A DNA stretch of 64,000 nucleotides, from the NCBI RefSeq assembly GCF_001997345.1, contig NZ_CP019606.1, positions 2,108,001 through 2,172,000 of the forward strand, in the 5' to 3' direction. The position numbers and the translations under genes were made by a program. Position 1 is the first letter of the stretch; every line of letters begins with the position of its first letter. Source of the DNA: Tessaracoccus aquimaris (GTDB lineage: Bacteria > Actinomycetota > Actinomycetes > Propionibacteriales > Propionibacteriaceae). The notes beneath the pieces were generated by a model. The model ran no database searches, was not told the origin of the DNA, and worked only from the letters and a program-made list of their open reading frames with translations. Of the stretch, positions 21,101-31,368 are shown piece after piece.

Positions 21101-21328
21101 CTCGAACTGTCCCTCACCTACGACTTCGCAACCGACAAACTGCACGGCCGCGCCTCGCTCATGGTCGAGGTCGAGGTGTTCTTCTTCTCCGCCTCCGTGG
21201 AGATCGTGGTCGAGCGGCAACTGGCGGGCTCGCGCGGCGACCCGACCATGCGCGACACGCTGCCACCCGACGCGGCCGGCGACAACGCCGACTGGGCCAC
21301 CTACTGCAACGCCTTCGCTTCCCTCTAG
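18113..21328 (+). CDS. Giant protein of unknown function, first gene of a two-gene module (1071 aa)
   Basis: A single intact frame with a good RBS. No signal peptide or clear TM helix. Residues 1 to about 590 are a mixed alpha/beta region, with segments such as SYVRVAYPGFLFPFGHRCLLVKITERK and RWFIIIREPTRSY. About 595-735 is an Ala-rich helical stretch likely to form coiled coil. About 740-1055 is a long all-beta region of alternating hydrophobic strands: FHFCSKDAPFRLTVMC near residue 902, a GGGGWLVL turn near 917, then repeated strands ending FFFSASVEIVVERQLAGS. The alternation suggests a beta-sheet tube or solenoid. The C-terminus has DPTMRDTLPPDAAG and WATYCNAFA. I do not recognise a characterised family. 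The gene is 9 bases upstream of a 1553-aa partner, and the pair is bordered by repeats. Confidence 0.8.
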   Translation: MPEPQRPDVEARLLRTEDLIDLTLAAYGCHLEPGDPTGVLVADDDALLVVGIPPQHVGEEVWQLIPPGSKVEAPPPHGPSRHRSAEPSRLVFAVPPGTRIDWHVDGVLAAISDLDLVVPRGASPAGEVTGSGPEPPQELETAIEAPYRLVVSPSRGSRFRHAVAPRGPEGRSELWRTELVAGPDGTPPVVRARWTRDDDPGAQDPGFEQSLTPFDRRAIVTQTQSDDRFADTPLQVTRLALSTLGAWLTWAGFWDGAVNVMSYRHEAEMGRDSYVRVAYPGFLFPFGHRCLLVKITERKVRHRDEPVAYLWQRWFIIIREPTRSYPEDHRDLPFAEVTVGPPVTPNINTPDDPSYPFIVERLGEPYPFTLTSTDRSGATQSWAAPLVFVQVIAEPGTDLIFPLHPELASGTYAPVREILGRGQSVALARPVKRGDTSVEVATMTFDGDIDGPTSRPKMTEVRGVLPPMRQLSPSAPTVTMRYSPHFLADGLPDRAPGQPPVAGRNAGEVLLDLVSGAAMDFGSGSERSGGFVSPSLDVKGLSRSLGTVGADADGLANGAFNPTQFFGPTLLPRLFGLFNLTDILAVTGLGEVPAFVSDAAGALTTLTSGLTALTEELDDAGARIDGDVADAAHAGAGAVATAARDALAAQAAPVTAAVAALRTSLEGLPGTAAAVPDDAAALIAALDGVAGSLGLPGIPAAVRARLTGALEALRPPLATAADVAALMRDAAAGRVTARLKWNPEILPWGIGGIERIFDPVDRRGLRIDVVVQAFTDAAPKVDVTAEIANFNLNLIGAGDSGLMQLKFRRIGFHAGSAGKPEVDVVFGGIAFLGPLAFVDTLRSLIPFDGFSDPPFVDVKPEGVTAGFDLALPNVGVGVFSLENITLGADARVPFLGDALTVGFHFCSKDAPFRLTVMCVGGGGWLVLRAAPKGLVLLELGLEAAASLSVDLGVASGSVSIAVGAYLRLEGDAGKFTAYFRIRGEVDVLGLISASITLELSLTYDFATDKLHGRASLMVEVEVFFFSASVEIVVERQLAGSRGDPTMRDTLPPDAAGDNADWATYCNAFASL

Positions 21329-21337
21329 GAGGACACC

Positions 21338-24300
21338 ATGCCAACAACAGTCATGGCGACGGCGCTGCCGTACTCCCTCGCCAAGGACGCCCCGTTCCAG
21401 CTCAGCGTCTTCTTCACCCACAAGCTCACCGGAGACGGGACGACGCTTGCCGACTACCCATCTGCGCTGAACTGGGTCGACGTGCTCGCCGGGGCGCGGC
21501 TCACGCTGGCGATCGGCGGATACTCGTCCACGCTGCACGTCGTCTCCGCTCCCGAGCCCTCGGCCTGGCGGTCGCTGCTGCCCGGCAGCGTCCCGGTCGC
21601 GCCGTTCCCGGCGCCCCAACTCGCCGCCGCCACGATCCGCAGCAACCCGGCGAGCCGGATGAGCGAGCACGCCGTCGACGTCACGCTCGCGGCCATCAAC
21701 GCCTCCCCGGGGCTCCGGCCGAGGGTGTGGGGCACCCCACTGGCCGAGGCCGTCATCGACGCCATCGCCGGGCTCGACCCCAACGGCCCCGTCGCGGGGC
21801 TGCTGCGCCGAGCCAGGCGACGCGGGGACGAGTCGCTGCTGGCGCGACGCGTCGCGGACGCGCTGGCCACCATCGGCCCGCTCGACGGCGTCACGATCGG
21901 CCGGGAGCGTGGCCACGAGGAGCCTCACGGTGTTCAGCCGCTGGCCCCCGAGTCCGCGTTGGATGGCCTGCTCGGTGACCTTGACGCGGACCGCCGCGTC
22001 TCGGCCGCCCTCGACGCGCTGCTCGGCCAGGACCTGACGGGCCAGCCCGAACTCCGACTGCTCGCCGACGCGCACGCGATGGGCCGCTACTACGAGCCCG
22101 GCCCCGCGGCGCCCGCTGCCGGGTCGCGTCCCGAGCCACCCCAACACGACTTCCACGCGCGCGTCGCCTCCTTCGGTTCGACCCCCGCGCTGCTGCGCAC
22201 CCTCGGTCTGGTCGTCGACGTGACGCTCGCCGACGAGGCTGCGTCGCTCGCGCTCACCGAGGCGACCGAGATCAGCGTCGCCCTCGAGGGGATGCCCGAC
22301 GACGTCGAGGTCACCCCCGCCCGACCGACCAAGGTGGAGGTGGACGGGGACGCGTTCCGCGCCGCGTCGAGTGCGGCCTGGACCCGCGGCGCGCTTCCGC
22401 TCGGCGAGCCCGACTGGGTGTTGCTCGACACCGACCCCGACGCGGGCGGCCTCAAGCTTGAGCAGTACCTGCGCGACCTTCCTCGCCAACTGGCCTCGGA
22501 ACTCAACGGCGACCCCGCGACGGCGGCGCCCGCCACGATCCGCTCGACCGGGTTCGCCATCGCGCGCAGCAACCGCGCCGACGTCGCCCGCCAACGCCTG
22601 CAGGCCGCCGAGGCCCTGCCGACCGACGGGCGGGCGCTGCTGCTCGACGACGTGGTGCGCGGCTACCGCGTCGAGGTCTGGGACGACGCGACCAACGCCT
22701 GGCACAGCCTGCACCGCCGCCGCGTCGACGTGACCGCGCCCGACGGCTCAGCCGTGCTGACCGACGCCCCCGACGTCGGCTTCCTGCAGGCCTCGGGCCT
22801 CAACCGCCGCGACGGCAGCGACGACCTGTACCTGCACGAGGTGATCGCCGGATGGGACGGCTGGTCCCTGTCCGCGCCGCGCCCGGGCCTGATCGCCGAG
22901 CGGGTCACCGACCCGGAACCCGGCGAGGCGACCGAGCGGATGGTCGGGACCCCAAGCGACGCGCCGCTCGACGGTGCCCGCACCGTCAGCCGCGTCGAGC
23001 CAGGGTCACTGCCCCGGCTGCGCTACGGCACCTCCTACAGCTTCCGCGTGCTGGCCGTCGACCTGGCAGGCAACTCCTACCCCATCGTCGAGCCGACCCC
23101 GGTGGTCGAGCCCCTCCCACCCGAACAGCTCCCCGGACACCTGAAGCGGCTCCGCGACCAGTTCGAGCGGCTCGACCGCGGCGGCGTCGCCGACAAGCTA
23201 CGCAGGTCGCGCCCCGCACGGGCGGCGGAAGGCGTCGACCTCGACGACCTGGAGCGCGCCCTCGGCACCGGCGACCGCGACATCGACGCCGTCACAGGCG
23301 CCCTGTTCCGCGCCGTCGGGCCGGTGGCCTCCGTCCACGAGAGGGCGATCGTGCTGCCCCAGGTGCCCGGCGACCGGCCGATCCGGGTGCGACCGCAACT
23401 GGACAAACTGGGCAGGAAGCTCAAGCGCAAGCTTCCCGGCCGTCACCCGGTGGACGACCCGCCCGTGGTCGAACCGGAGCCCCCGGGCGCTCCGCCTGAC
23501 CCGGCCGTCACGGTGACGCTGCCGAGGCCCTATCTGCGCTGGGAGCCCGTCGGCTCACCCGTGGTGGTGGCGCGCTCCGAACTGGATCCGGGCGAGCAGT
23601 TGGCCGTCCTCGTGGTGCGCTCCGGCCCTGGCGAGCGCGACCGGTCGGAGCGTCACCTGGCGCCTCCGAAGGCGACGCAGTTCGAGGCGGAGACCGTCGG
23701 TCTGTTCGACGCGGCCATCGGCACGGGAGATGCGGCCGAGATCCGTCGCCTGTTCGCGGTCGCCCTCGCCGAGCGGGGCACGCTGCTCGACTCCCATCGG
23801 CCTAGCCTCACAGACCCGAACGTGCTCACCCAGCAGCCCCAGATGCGGCTCGCGAGCAGGCCGGGAGCCGACCCGGCCCAGCCGAGTCTCGACGACCTCG
23901 CCGCCGACCGCGGCAGGCCACTCGCCGAGGGCCAGTACGTCGTCCACGACGTCGACCAACTGACCCTTCCCTACTTGCCCGAGCCGTTCGCCGACGGCGC
24001 CTCGCTGGTCTTCTACCGGGCGGGCGAGGAACACCTCCTCGACGACCCCAACGCGCTGCAGGTCCTCCGGCTGCCCTATCCCGGCGTCTGGCCGAGCCGC
24101 GAACCGCTGCGGCTGGTGCTGGAGCGCGGCGACGCGTTCGACGCGCGGGCCGACGGCACCGCGGTGCGGGTCACCCTGCCGCCCGGGGAGCAGTTCCGGG
24201 CGACCCTGGCGTCGACGCTCCCCCAGGACGCCTTGAAGCTGTTCGGGCTGTGGCGCTCGATCCTCGCGGGAAGCGTCGACGACTCCGACGGGTACACCAC

Positions 24301-25999
24301 CGACGAACTGACGACGCTGGTGCGCCTGCAACGCGCCGCCACCTCGGGCTGGCTGTGGTGGCTCACGCCGGGAACCCCGCTGCGTCTGGTGCACGCGATC
24401 CCCGCCCCCGCGCGGGTGCCACAGTTCCGGGACCTGCGGATCCTGGCCCGTCCGAAGGACCGGGGCGTGGTCGCGCTCGCCGGGGTCGTCGAGGTGCACG
24501 GCCCGAGCACCGACCAACTCGTGGTCCGGGCGGACTGGACCGAGCGCGTCGACGACCCGACGCAGCCGGCACCGGAGACGGTGACCCGCTCCGACATCGT
24601 CGTGCGCTCCGGCGTCCCCGAGAACGAGCGCACCGGCGTGCTGCACCTGATCGACTGGAGCGACCCGAGCGGCGCCGGGCTGGCCCTCCACCGCGCGATC
24701 CAGAACTTCCCCGACACGCACCGCCGCGTCGTGACCTACCACCCGGGCGGCAGCACCAGGTACGCCGAGTACTTCGCGCCGGAGGAACTGCCCACCGAGC
24801 CCGAGACCGGCGAGCCGGTCACCCTCGACATCCCCTCATCGGCACGGCCCGCGGCCCCGACGGTGCTGGACTCGGTTCCGCTGCTGCGCTGGGAGGCCGA
24901 GGCGGAGCCGGCGACGCCGTTCGGCTGGCTGCGCACCAGGGGTTCGGGGGTGCGGGTCTGGCTGGACCGGCCCTGGTTCTCCTCGGGCGACGGGGAACTG
25001 CTCGGGGTGGTCGTCTTCGACCCGACCCACGCGGTGCGCCAAGGCGGCGGGTGGGTGAGCGGGCCGAACGTGCCCGAACCGCCAGACGAGGCGACCAGCC
25101 TGTGGGCCGTCGACCCGATCCAGCAGCGCGGGGGCAGCACCTCCGGGGCGACGGTGCCGCCGCTGCTCGGCAGGGAGCATGTGCTCCTCGATACCCTGTC
25201 CGCGCTGTGGGCCGGCCCGCTCGGCATCAAGCCACCCGTGATCGGCGGCAGCGCCGACGGGTGGCCGCGCGGCGCCGGGCTGCCGGTGGCGGCCTCGCCC
25301 GAACTTGTCCTGCGGGACGTGCACGGCTCCCCCACCGTCCGGGTGATCGGCTACGAGCCGGAGTTCGACCCGGAGACGCGCCGGTGGTTCGTCGACATCG
25401 CGCTGCAGAACGCGCCGGTCGCCTCGCCGTTCCTACGCCTGGCGGTCGTGCGCTGGCAGCCCAACTCGCTGCCCGGCTGCGAGGTGTCGGGGGTCGCGGT
25501 GACGGGCTGGACCCAGCCGTTGCCGGAACGGCGGCTGAGCGTCAGTCGCCCGGACGCGGCCAGCGTGCAGGTCACCGTCTCTGGAGTGACGGCCAGGCTG
25601 CGGCCCGGCGACGATGTCCGGGAACTGCCGGGCGGCCTGATCGGCCCCGACGCGCCGACCGGCGAGGAGGCGGCCGCAGCGGCCCGACTGCTGCGGTCCC
25701 GCACGATGCTCGCCCGGCTGGAACACCGGCCCGACGGCACGGGCGACCTGGACTGGTCGGCGGTCGCCTCGGCGGCTCTGGTGCCGGTGCACGTGGACGA
25801 GGGACGCACGCAGGAGGCGACCTGGGCGGGCACCATCCGGATCCCTGACGCGACGCCCATCGACCTGCGCCGCCCCGGCGGTCCCGAGTCGACCTGGCGC
25901 GTCGTCGTCGAGGAGCAGGAACTGCTCGACGCGGACTCGACCGACGGCCTGGAGCGCCTGATCGGACGCCTGGTCTACGCCGATCACGTCGCCGTGTGA
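21338..25999 (+). CDS. Giant protein of unknown function, second gene of the module (1553 aa)
   Basis: A single frame with RBS AGGAGG before the ATG at 21338, 9 bases after its partner. No signal peptide, TM segment, nucleotide-binding motif or catalytic signature was seen. The N-terminus (PYSLAKDAPFQLSVFFTHKL, then TLADYPSALNWVDVL) shares the phrase KDAPF(R/Q)L with the beta region of the partner protein, hinting at related folds. A fibronectin type III-like segment occurs around residues 560-582 (RYGTSYSFRVLAVDLAGNS). The rest is rich in beta strands, Arg/Asp/Pro and acidic-basic patches; the C-terminal third contains WRVVVEEQELLD near the end. Large cytosolic or released structural assemblies are one possibility. 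Secretion by a route without a signal peptide is another. Function is unknown. Confidence 0.8.
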   Translation: MPTTVMATALPYSLAKDAPFQLSVFFTHKLTGDGTTLADYPSALNWVDVLAGARLTLAIGGYSSTLHVVSAPEPSAWRSLLPGSVPVAPFPAPQLAAATIRSNPASRMSEHAVDVTLAAINASPGLRPRVWGTPLAEAVIDAIAGLDPNGPVAGLLRRARRRGDESLLARRVADALATIGPLDGVTIGRERGHEEPHGVQPLAPESALDGLLGDLDADRRVSAALDALLGQDLTGQPELRLLADAHAMGRYYEPGPAAPAAGSRPEPPQHDFHARVASFGSTPALLRTLGLVVDVTLADEAASLALTEATEISVALEGMPDDVEVTPARPTKVEVDGDAFRAASSAAWTRGALPLGEPDWVLLDTDPDAGGLKLEQYLRDLPRQLASELNGDPATAAPATIRSTGFAIARSNRADVARQRLQAAEALPTDGRALLLDDVVRGYRVEVWDDATNAWHSLHRRRVDVTAPDGSAVLTDAPDVGFLQASGLNRRDGSDDLYLHEVIAGWDGWSLSAPRPGLIAERVTDPEPGEATERMVGTPSDAPLDGARTVSRVEPGSLPRLRYGTSYSFRVLAVDLAGNSYPIVEPTPVVEPLPPEQLPGHLKRLRDQFERLDRGGVADKLRRSRPARAAEGVDLDDLERALGTGDRDIDAVTGALFRAVGPVASVHERAIVLPQVPGDRPIRVRPQLDKLGRKLKRKLPGRHPVDDPPVVEPEPPGAPPDPAVTVTLPRPYLRWEPVGSPVVVARSELDPGEQLAVLVVRSGPGERDRSERHLAPPKATQFEAETVGLFDAAIGTGDAAEIRRLFAVALAERGTLLDSHRPSLTDPNVLTQQPQMRLASRPGADPAQPSLDDLAADRGRPLAEGQYVVHDVDQLTLPYLPEPFADGASLVFYRAGEEHLLDDPNALQVLRLPYPGVWPSREPLRLVLERGDAFDARADGTAVRVTLPPGEQFRATLASTLPQDALKLFGLWRSILAGSVDDSDGYTTDELTTLVRLQRAATSGWLWWLTPGTPLRLVHAIPAPARVPQFRDLRILARPKDRGVVALAGVVEVHGPSTDQLVVRADWTERVDDPTQPAPETVTRSDIVVRSGVPENERTGVLHLIDWSDPSGAGLALHRAIQNFPDTHRRVVTYHPGGSTRYAEYFAPEELPTEPETGEPVTLDIPSSARPAAPTVLDSVPLLRWEAEAEPATPFGWLRTRGSGVRVWLDRPWFSSGDGELLGVVVFDPTHAVRQGGGWVSGPNVPEPPDEATSLWAVDPIQQRGGSTSGATVPPLLGREHVLLDTLSALWAGPLGIKPPVIGGSADGWPRGAGLPVAASPELVLRDVHGSPTVRVIGYEPEFDPETRRWFVDIALQNAPVASPFLRLAVVRWQPNSLPGCEVSGVAVTGWTQPLPERRLSVSRPDAASVQVTVSGVTARLRPGDDVRELPGGLIGPDAPTGEEAAAAARLLRSRTMLARLEHRPDGTGDLDWSAVASAALVPVHVDEGRTQEATWAGTIRIPDATPIDLRRPGGPESTWRVVVEEQELLDADSTDGLERLIGRLVYADHVAV

Positions 26000-26653
26000 C
26001 GCCTCAGCGTCGACGGTGTGAGGCGGCCTGCTGGTTGGAGCCATGAACGGCGCGAAGCGACCCTCATCGGTCGAAACCCCCTCGCGCTCAAAGTCGGACT
26101 GGGGACGGTCCGTGCACCCCCTCGCGCTCAAAGGGCGAAACCGGGGACACGTCCCCGACTACCAGCGGGGGTTTCGACGCAGCAGCAGGCGACTGCGTCG
26201 CCGCGGCTGGCTCAACCAGCGATCCGACGCGGCCGGCTCCGCTGCTGGTTGGAGCCATGAACGGCGCGAAGCGACCCTCATCGGTCGAAACCCCCTCGCG
26301 CTCAAAGTCGGACTGGGGACGGTCCGTGCACCCCCTCGCGCTCAAAGGGCGAAACCGGGGACACGTCCCCGACTATCAGCAGGGGTTTCGACGCAGCAGC
26401 AGGCGACTGCGTCGCCGCGGCTGGCTCAACCAGCGATCCGACGCGGCTGGCCCCGCCGCTGGTTGAGCCATGAACGGCGCGAAGCGACCTTCATCGGTCG
26501 AAACCCCCTCGCGCTCAAGGGCAAACTGGAGACAGGTCCCCAACTATCAGCAGGAGTTTCGGCGCAGCAGCAGGCGACTGCGTCGCCGCGGCCGGCTCAA
26601 CCAGATCCGACTCGACGGGGCCATCGGCCAGAGACTTGGCCCAGCGCCGACGA
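26000..26653. other. Intergenic region after the giant-gene pair
   Basis: 654 bases between the giant module and the convergent helicase gene. A weak 6-bp hairpin (26001-26024) follows the stop at 25999. Nearly all the remainder is the 214-bp tandem repeat array. Confidence 0.6.
26031..26620. repeat. 214-bp tandem repeat, two full units plus a partial third
   Basis: Near-identical units start at 26031, 26245 and 26459 (CTGGTTGGAGCCATGAACGG / CTGGTTGAGCCATGAACGG), an exact 214-bp period. Each holds GGTTTCGACGC...GGCTCAACCAGC inverted against GGTTG(G)AGCC, and repeated CCCCCTCGCGCTCAAAG. The third unit lacks part of the middle. The arms are the same as those at 9.5 kb and 63.5 kb. Confidence 0.9.
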
Positions 26654-28666
26654 CTAGCCGAACAGCGCGTCAAGGCTCGGGACCGTCACCGGCGAGGCCG
26701 CAGGACGCGTCACGCCCGCTGGAGAGACGACGGGCGCGGCCAGCAGGCCTGCCGAGCTGACCTGGTCCATCACGGCGACCGCCTGCTCCGTCAGGAATCG
26801 GCTCGGCTTGGCGAGCACGTGCCGCGAGCTCATGCTCGTGGGGTGCACCGGGAGCCGCAGGGGCGAGTAGATGCGCAACGAATCGCGGGCGCGCGTCGCC
26901 GCGACGTAGAACAGCCGCTGCTCCTCCTCCAGGCCCTCCTTCGACGTGAGCGCCATGTCGGAGGGAAGTGCCCCGTCGGAGGCGCGCAGCAGGTGGACGT
27001 TGCGCCACTCGAGGCCCTTGGCGGAGTGGATGGTCGACAGCACGAGGAAGTCCTCGTCCAGGTGCGGCTTCTTCGCCCAGTCCCCCGCGACCGAGGTCGG
27101 GTCGATGGTCGCCTCCGCGATGAAGGAGCGCAGGTCGCGCTGCCGCGCCGCCGCCTGCGCGACGCCCTCGACGTCGGCGGCACGTCGCCCCCAGTCGACG
27201 TAGTGCTGGCGAAGCAGCGGTTCGACCGCGGCGTGGCAGGCCTCGACCATCAGTGCCGGCACCCGGGTCTGGCTCGCGGCCCCGATGAACTCGAGCGTGG
27301 TCGCCAGCGCGGTGCGCGCCTTGGCCGGGGCCTCGGCCACGACCTCGTCGGGGCTCGCACCCTCGACGAGCCGGGCCGCGAGCGTCCGGGAGGACACCTT
27401 CCCGATCGCGCGGTGCCGCGTCAGGAGCCGGTACCACGAGATCTCGTCGGAGGGGTTGAGGCTGACGCGGAAGGCGGCGATCAGGTCGCGCACGTGGGCC
27501 GTCTCGAGGTAGCCGATGCCGCCGTACTTGTGGAAGGGGATGTTGCGCACCCGCAGTTCGATCTCGAGTTGGTTGCTGTGGGTGCCGGTGCGAAACAGCA
27601 CGGCCTGGTCGCGCAGGTCCATGCCCTCCTGGTGGGCGGCGAGCACCGCCTCGGCGACCTCGCGCGCCTCGTCATCGGAGTTGGCGCACTGCACGTGGAC
27701 CGGCTTCGGGCCGCTCGCGCCGCGGTCGGCGATCAGGTCGAGGCGGAGGTCGCCCGGCCGGACCACGTTGGCCAGGTCGAGGATCTGTTGGCTGGAACGG
27801 AAGTTGCGCTCCAGCCGCACCAGGGTCGATCCGGGCAGGTCGTCGTGGAGCCGCAGCAGGTGCTCGGCGGTGGCGCCGCGGAAGCCGTAGACGGCCTGCG
27901 CGTCGTCGCCGACCACCGTCAGGCCGACCCCGTCGGGGCGGAGCAGGCGGACGATGTCGACCTGGATCTGGTTGACGTCCTGGTACTCGTCGACGAGCAC
28001 CCAGTCCCAGCGCGCGCGGAGCCTGTCACCGACGGAAGGGTCGGCGAGCAGCGCCCGCAGGTTGAGCAGCAGGTCGTCGAAGTCGAGCAGGCCGCGGGCG
28101 CGCTTGCGCTCGACGTACGACTTGAGCAGCGCATTGATGGCGTCGGCGTGGTCGAGGCACCACGGGAACTGGTCGCTCATCACGGTACGGGTAGGCACGC
28201 CCGTGTTGACGGCGCGCGAGTAGATGTCGGCGAGCGACTGGGAGGTGGGCAGCCGGTTCGAGGTGCCCGTGAGGCCGTGCTCCTCGCGGAGCAGGTCGAT
28301 GAGATCGGTGACGTCGCCCGGGTCGAGCACCGTGACGTCCTCCAGGCCGAGGTGCTGGGTGTGCTCCGCGACGAGCCGGTGCGCGACGGCATGGAAGGTG
28401 CCGCTCCACATCCGCTGGGTGACCGATGGATCGGAACACAGGGCTGCTGCCCGGCTGGTCATCGCGGCGGCGGCCCGGCGGGTGAAGGTGAGCAGCAGGA
28501 TCCGCTCGGGCGCCACGCCCGAGTCGATCAGCCGCGCGACCCTCGCCGTCAGGGTGCGCGTCTTGCCCGTCCCGGCGCCGGCGGCGACCACGAGCGGCCC
28601 GGCGTCATGCTCCACCGCCTCGCGCTGCGCGTCGTCCAGGTCTGCCACGTAATCCACGTCCTTCAT
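26654..28666 (-). CDS. UvrD/PcrA-like superfamily 1 DNA helicase
   Basis: A 670-residue 3'-5' SF1A helicase. All motifs are in order: Walker A AAGAGTGKTRTLTAR, motif Ia TFTRRAAAAM, motif II VLVDEYQDVN, motif III VVGDDAQAVYGFRGA, motif IV RLERNFRSS, motif V STIHSAKGLEW and motif VI YVAATRARDSL. No HRDC domain or nuclease domain follows, so it is neither UvrD2 nor a RecB/AddA type. The tail after residue 600 is a Pro/Val/Ser-rich linker ending SLDALFG. Start at 28666 (MKDVDYVADLDDAQREAVEH). It stands alone, convergent with the giant module. A role in DNA repair or replication restart is likely. Confidence 0.9.
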   Translation of the reverse strand: MKDVDYVADLDDAQREAVEHDAGPLVVAAGAGTGKTRTLTARVARLIDSGVAPERILLLTFTRRAAAAMTSRAAALCSDPSVTQRMWSGTFHAVAHRLVAEHTQHLGLEDVTVLDPGDVTDLIDLLREEHGLTGTSNRLPTSQSLADIYSRAVNTGVPTRTVMSDQFPWCLDHADAINALLKSYVERKRARGLLDFDDLLLNLRALLADPSVGDRLRARWDWVLVDEYQDVNQIQVDIVRLLRPDGVGLTVVGDDAQAVYGFRGATAEHLLRLHDDLPGSTLVRLERNFRSSQQILDLANVVRPGDLRLDLIADRGASGPKPVHVQCANSDDEAREVAEAVLAAHQEGMDLRDQAVLFRTGTHSNQLEIELRVRNIPFHKYGGIGYLETAHVRDLIAAFRVSLNPSDEISWYRLLTRHRAIGKVSSRTLAARLVEGASPDEVVAEAPAKARTALATTLEFIGAASQTRVPALMVEACHAAVEPLLRQHYVDWGRRAADVEGVAQAAARQRDLRSFIAEATIDPTSVAGDWAKKPHLDEDFLVLSTIHSAKGLEWRNVHLLRASDGALPSDMALTSKEGLEEEQRLFYVAATRARDSLRIYSPLRLPVHPTSMSSRHVLAKPSRFLTEQAVAVMDQVSSAGLLAAPVVSPAGVTRPAASPVTVPSLDALFG

Positions 28667-28765
28667 GGCTCGGACCCTAATCGTCGCCTCCGACGAAACC
28701 GGGCCGACCAGCTCGCCATGTCCCCCGTTGAGCGGGAGACTCGCGCGCCGGCGGTTGGGTGAGCC

Positions 28766-29145
28766 TTGAGCAGCATTCACTGGTCGACGCGCGACACGCC
28801 GAGCCCGAACCCTCGCGGGCCGATCGAACCCCGACTTCTGCTCAACCACCAACCCGCCCCAAGCCCCTCGGTCGCCTGCAGGCGGGAGGCTCGCGCTGGC
28901 GGGCTGGGCGAGCGTTGAGCAGCATTCACTGGTCGACGCGCGACACGCCGACCCCGAACCGTCGCGGGCCGATCGAACCCCGACTACTGCTCAACCACCA
29001 ACCCGCCCCGAGCCCCTCGGTCGCCTGCACGCCAGGGAGGCTCGCGCTGGCGGGCTGGGCGAGCCTTGAGCAGCATTCACTGGTCGACGCGCGACCCGCC
29101 GAGCCCGAACCCTCCCGGGCCGATCGAACCCCGACTACTGCTCAA
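28766..29145. repeat. Three tandem copies of the 80-nt palindromic element (type A)
   Basis: Copies at 28766-28845, 28915-28994 and 29066-29145 are each exactly 80 nt, start TTGAGCAGCATTCACTGG and end CTGCTCAA. They are separated by about 70 bp of near-identical DNA, so the larger tandem unit is about 150 bp. Terminal 8-bp inverted repeats TTGAGCAG/CTGCTCAA are followed by a second imperfect stem (GGTCGA against TCGAACC). Confidence 0.9.
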
Positions 29146-29171
29146 CGAGCATCCCGCCCCAAGCACAAAGA

Positions 29172-29200
29172 AAGCCCCGGACCGTAACGGCCCGGGGCTT
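29172..29200 (-). terminator. Intrinsic terminator of groES-groEL
   Basis: A 9-bp GC stem (AAGCCCCGG with CCGGGGCTT) around an 11-nt loop, followed on the minus strand by TTTCTTT. It lies 20 bases after the groEL stop. Confidence 0.85.
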
Positions 29201-29219
29201 CCCTGCAGAGATCAGACGA

Positions 29220-31117
<1,898 letters not shown>

Positions 31118-31205
31118 GTCAAACACCTTTCTCTCTTCGATTCCGGTTGCCCGGTTCAGTGTGCTGTCTAGGTGGCTGGGCGTCGTCGCGGGTGCCGCCT
31201 GGCCG

Positions 31206-31232
31206 TTAGCACCCGAGGTGGTCGAGTGCCAA
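31206..31232 (-). promoter_or_regulatory. CIRCE element (HrcA operator), proximal
   Basis: TTAGCACCC, a 9-nt spacer, then GAGTGCCAA. This matches the CIRCE consensus TTAGCACTC-N9-GAGTGCTAA at 16 of 18 arm positions. Confidence 0.88.
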
Positions 31233-31251
31233 TCACAAAGCTATCGCTTGA

Positions 31252-31278
31252 TTAGCACTCAATCAAGCCGAGTGCCAA
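31252..31278 (-). promoter_or_regulatory. CIRCE element (HrcA operator), distal
   Basis: TTAGCACTC, a 9-nt spacer, then GAGTGCCAA, 17 of 18 consensus positions, 19 bases from the first element. On the minus strand, TTGGCA at its edge with CTAATC 17 bases on could be the groES promoter, overlapped by the operator. Confidence 0.9.
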
Positions 31279-31368
31279 CCAAAGATTGCCCATTGGCTAC
31301 CTCGGGGCATCCGAAAGTGAGCCGAACCCCTCATAGGCTGCGAGCCACATCGACAAGGGGAGGTACGG

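Larger units (their letters stand above)
28667..29219. other. Intergenic region between helicase and groEL
   Basis: 553 bases, both neighbours on the minus strand. It contains the helicase promoter region, three tandem copies of the type-A 80-nt element and the groEL terminator. No gene supported. Confidence 0.6.

Noticed and set aside
18113..25999. Interpretation of the giant pair as a Tc toxin, contractile injection baseplate or polyketide synthase
   Set aside because: No RHS, LysM, gpV/gp5, sheath, AAA+ or KS/AT motifs were seen; the size alone does not support it.
28960..28998. A T-arm-like GGTTCGATC inside the type-A element, suggesting a tRNA-derived repeat
   Set aside because: The flanking bases do not form a 5-bp T stem and no acceptor or anticodon arm can be drawn.
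28766..29145. Possible CRISPR array from regular 150-bp spacing of 80-nt repeats
   Set aside because: Repeats are too long, the 70-bp spacers are near-identical to each other, and there are no cas genes.
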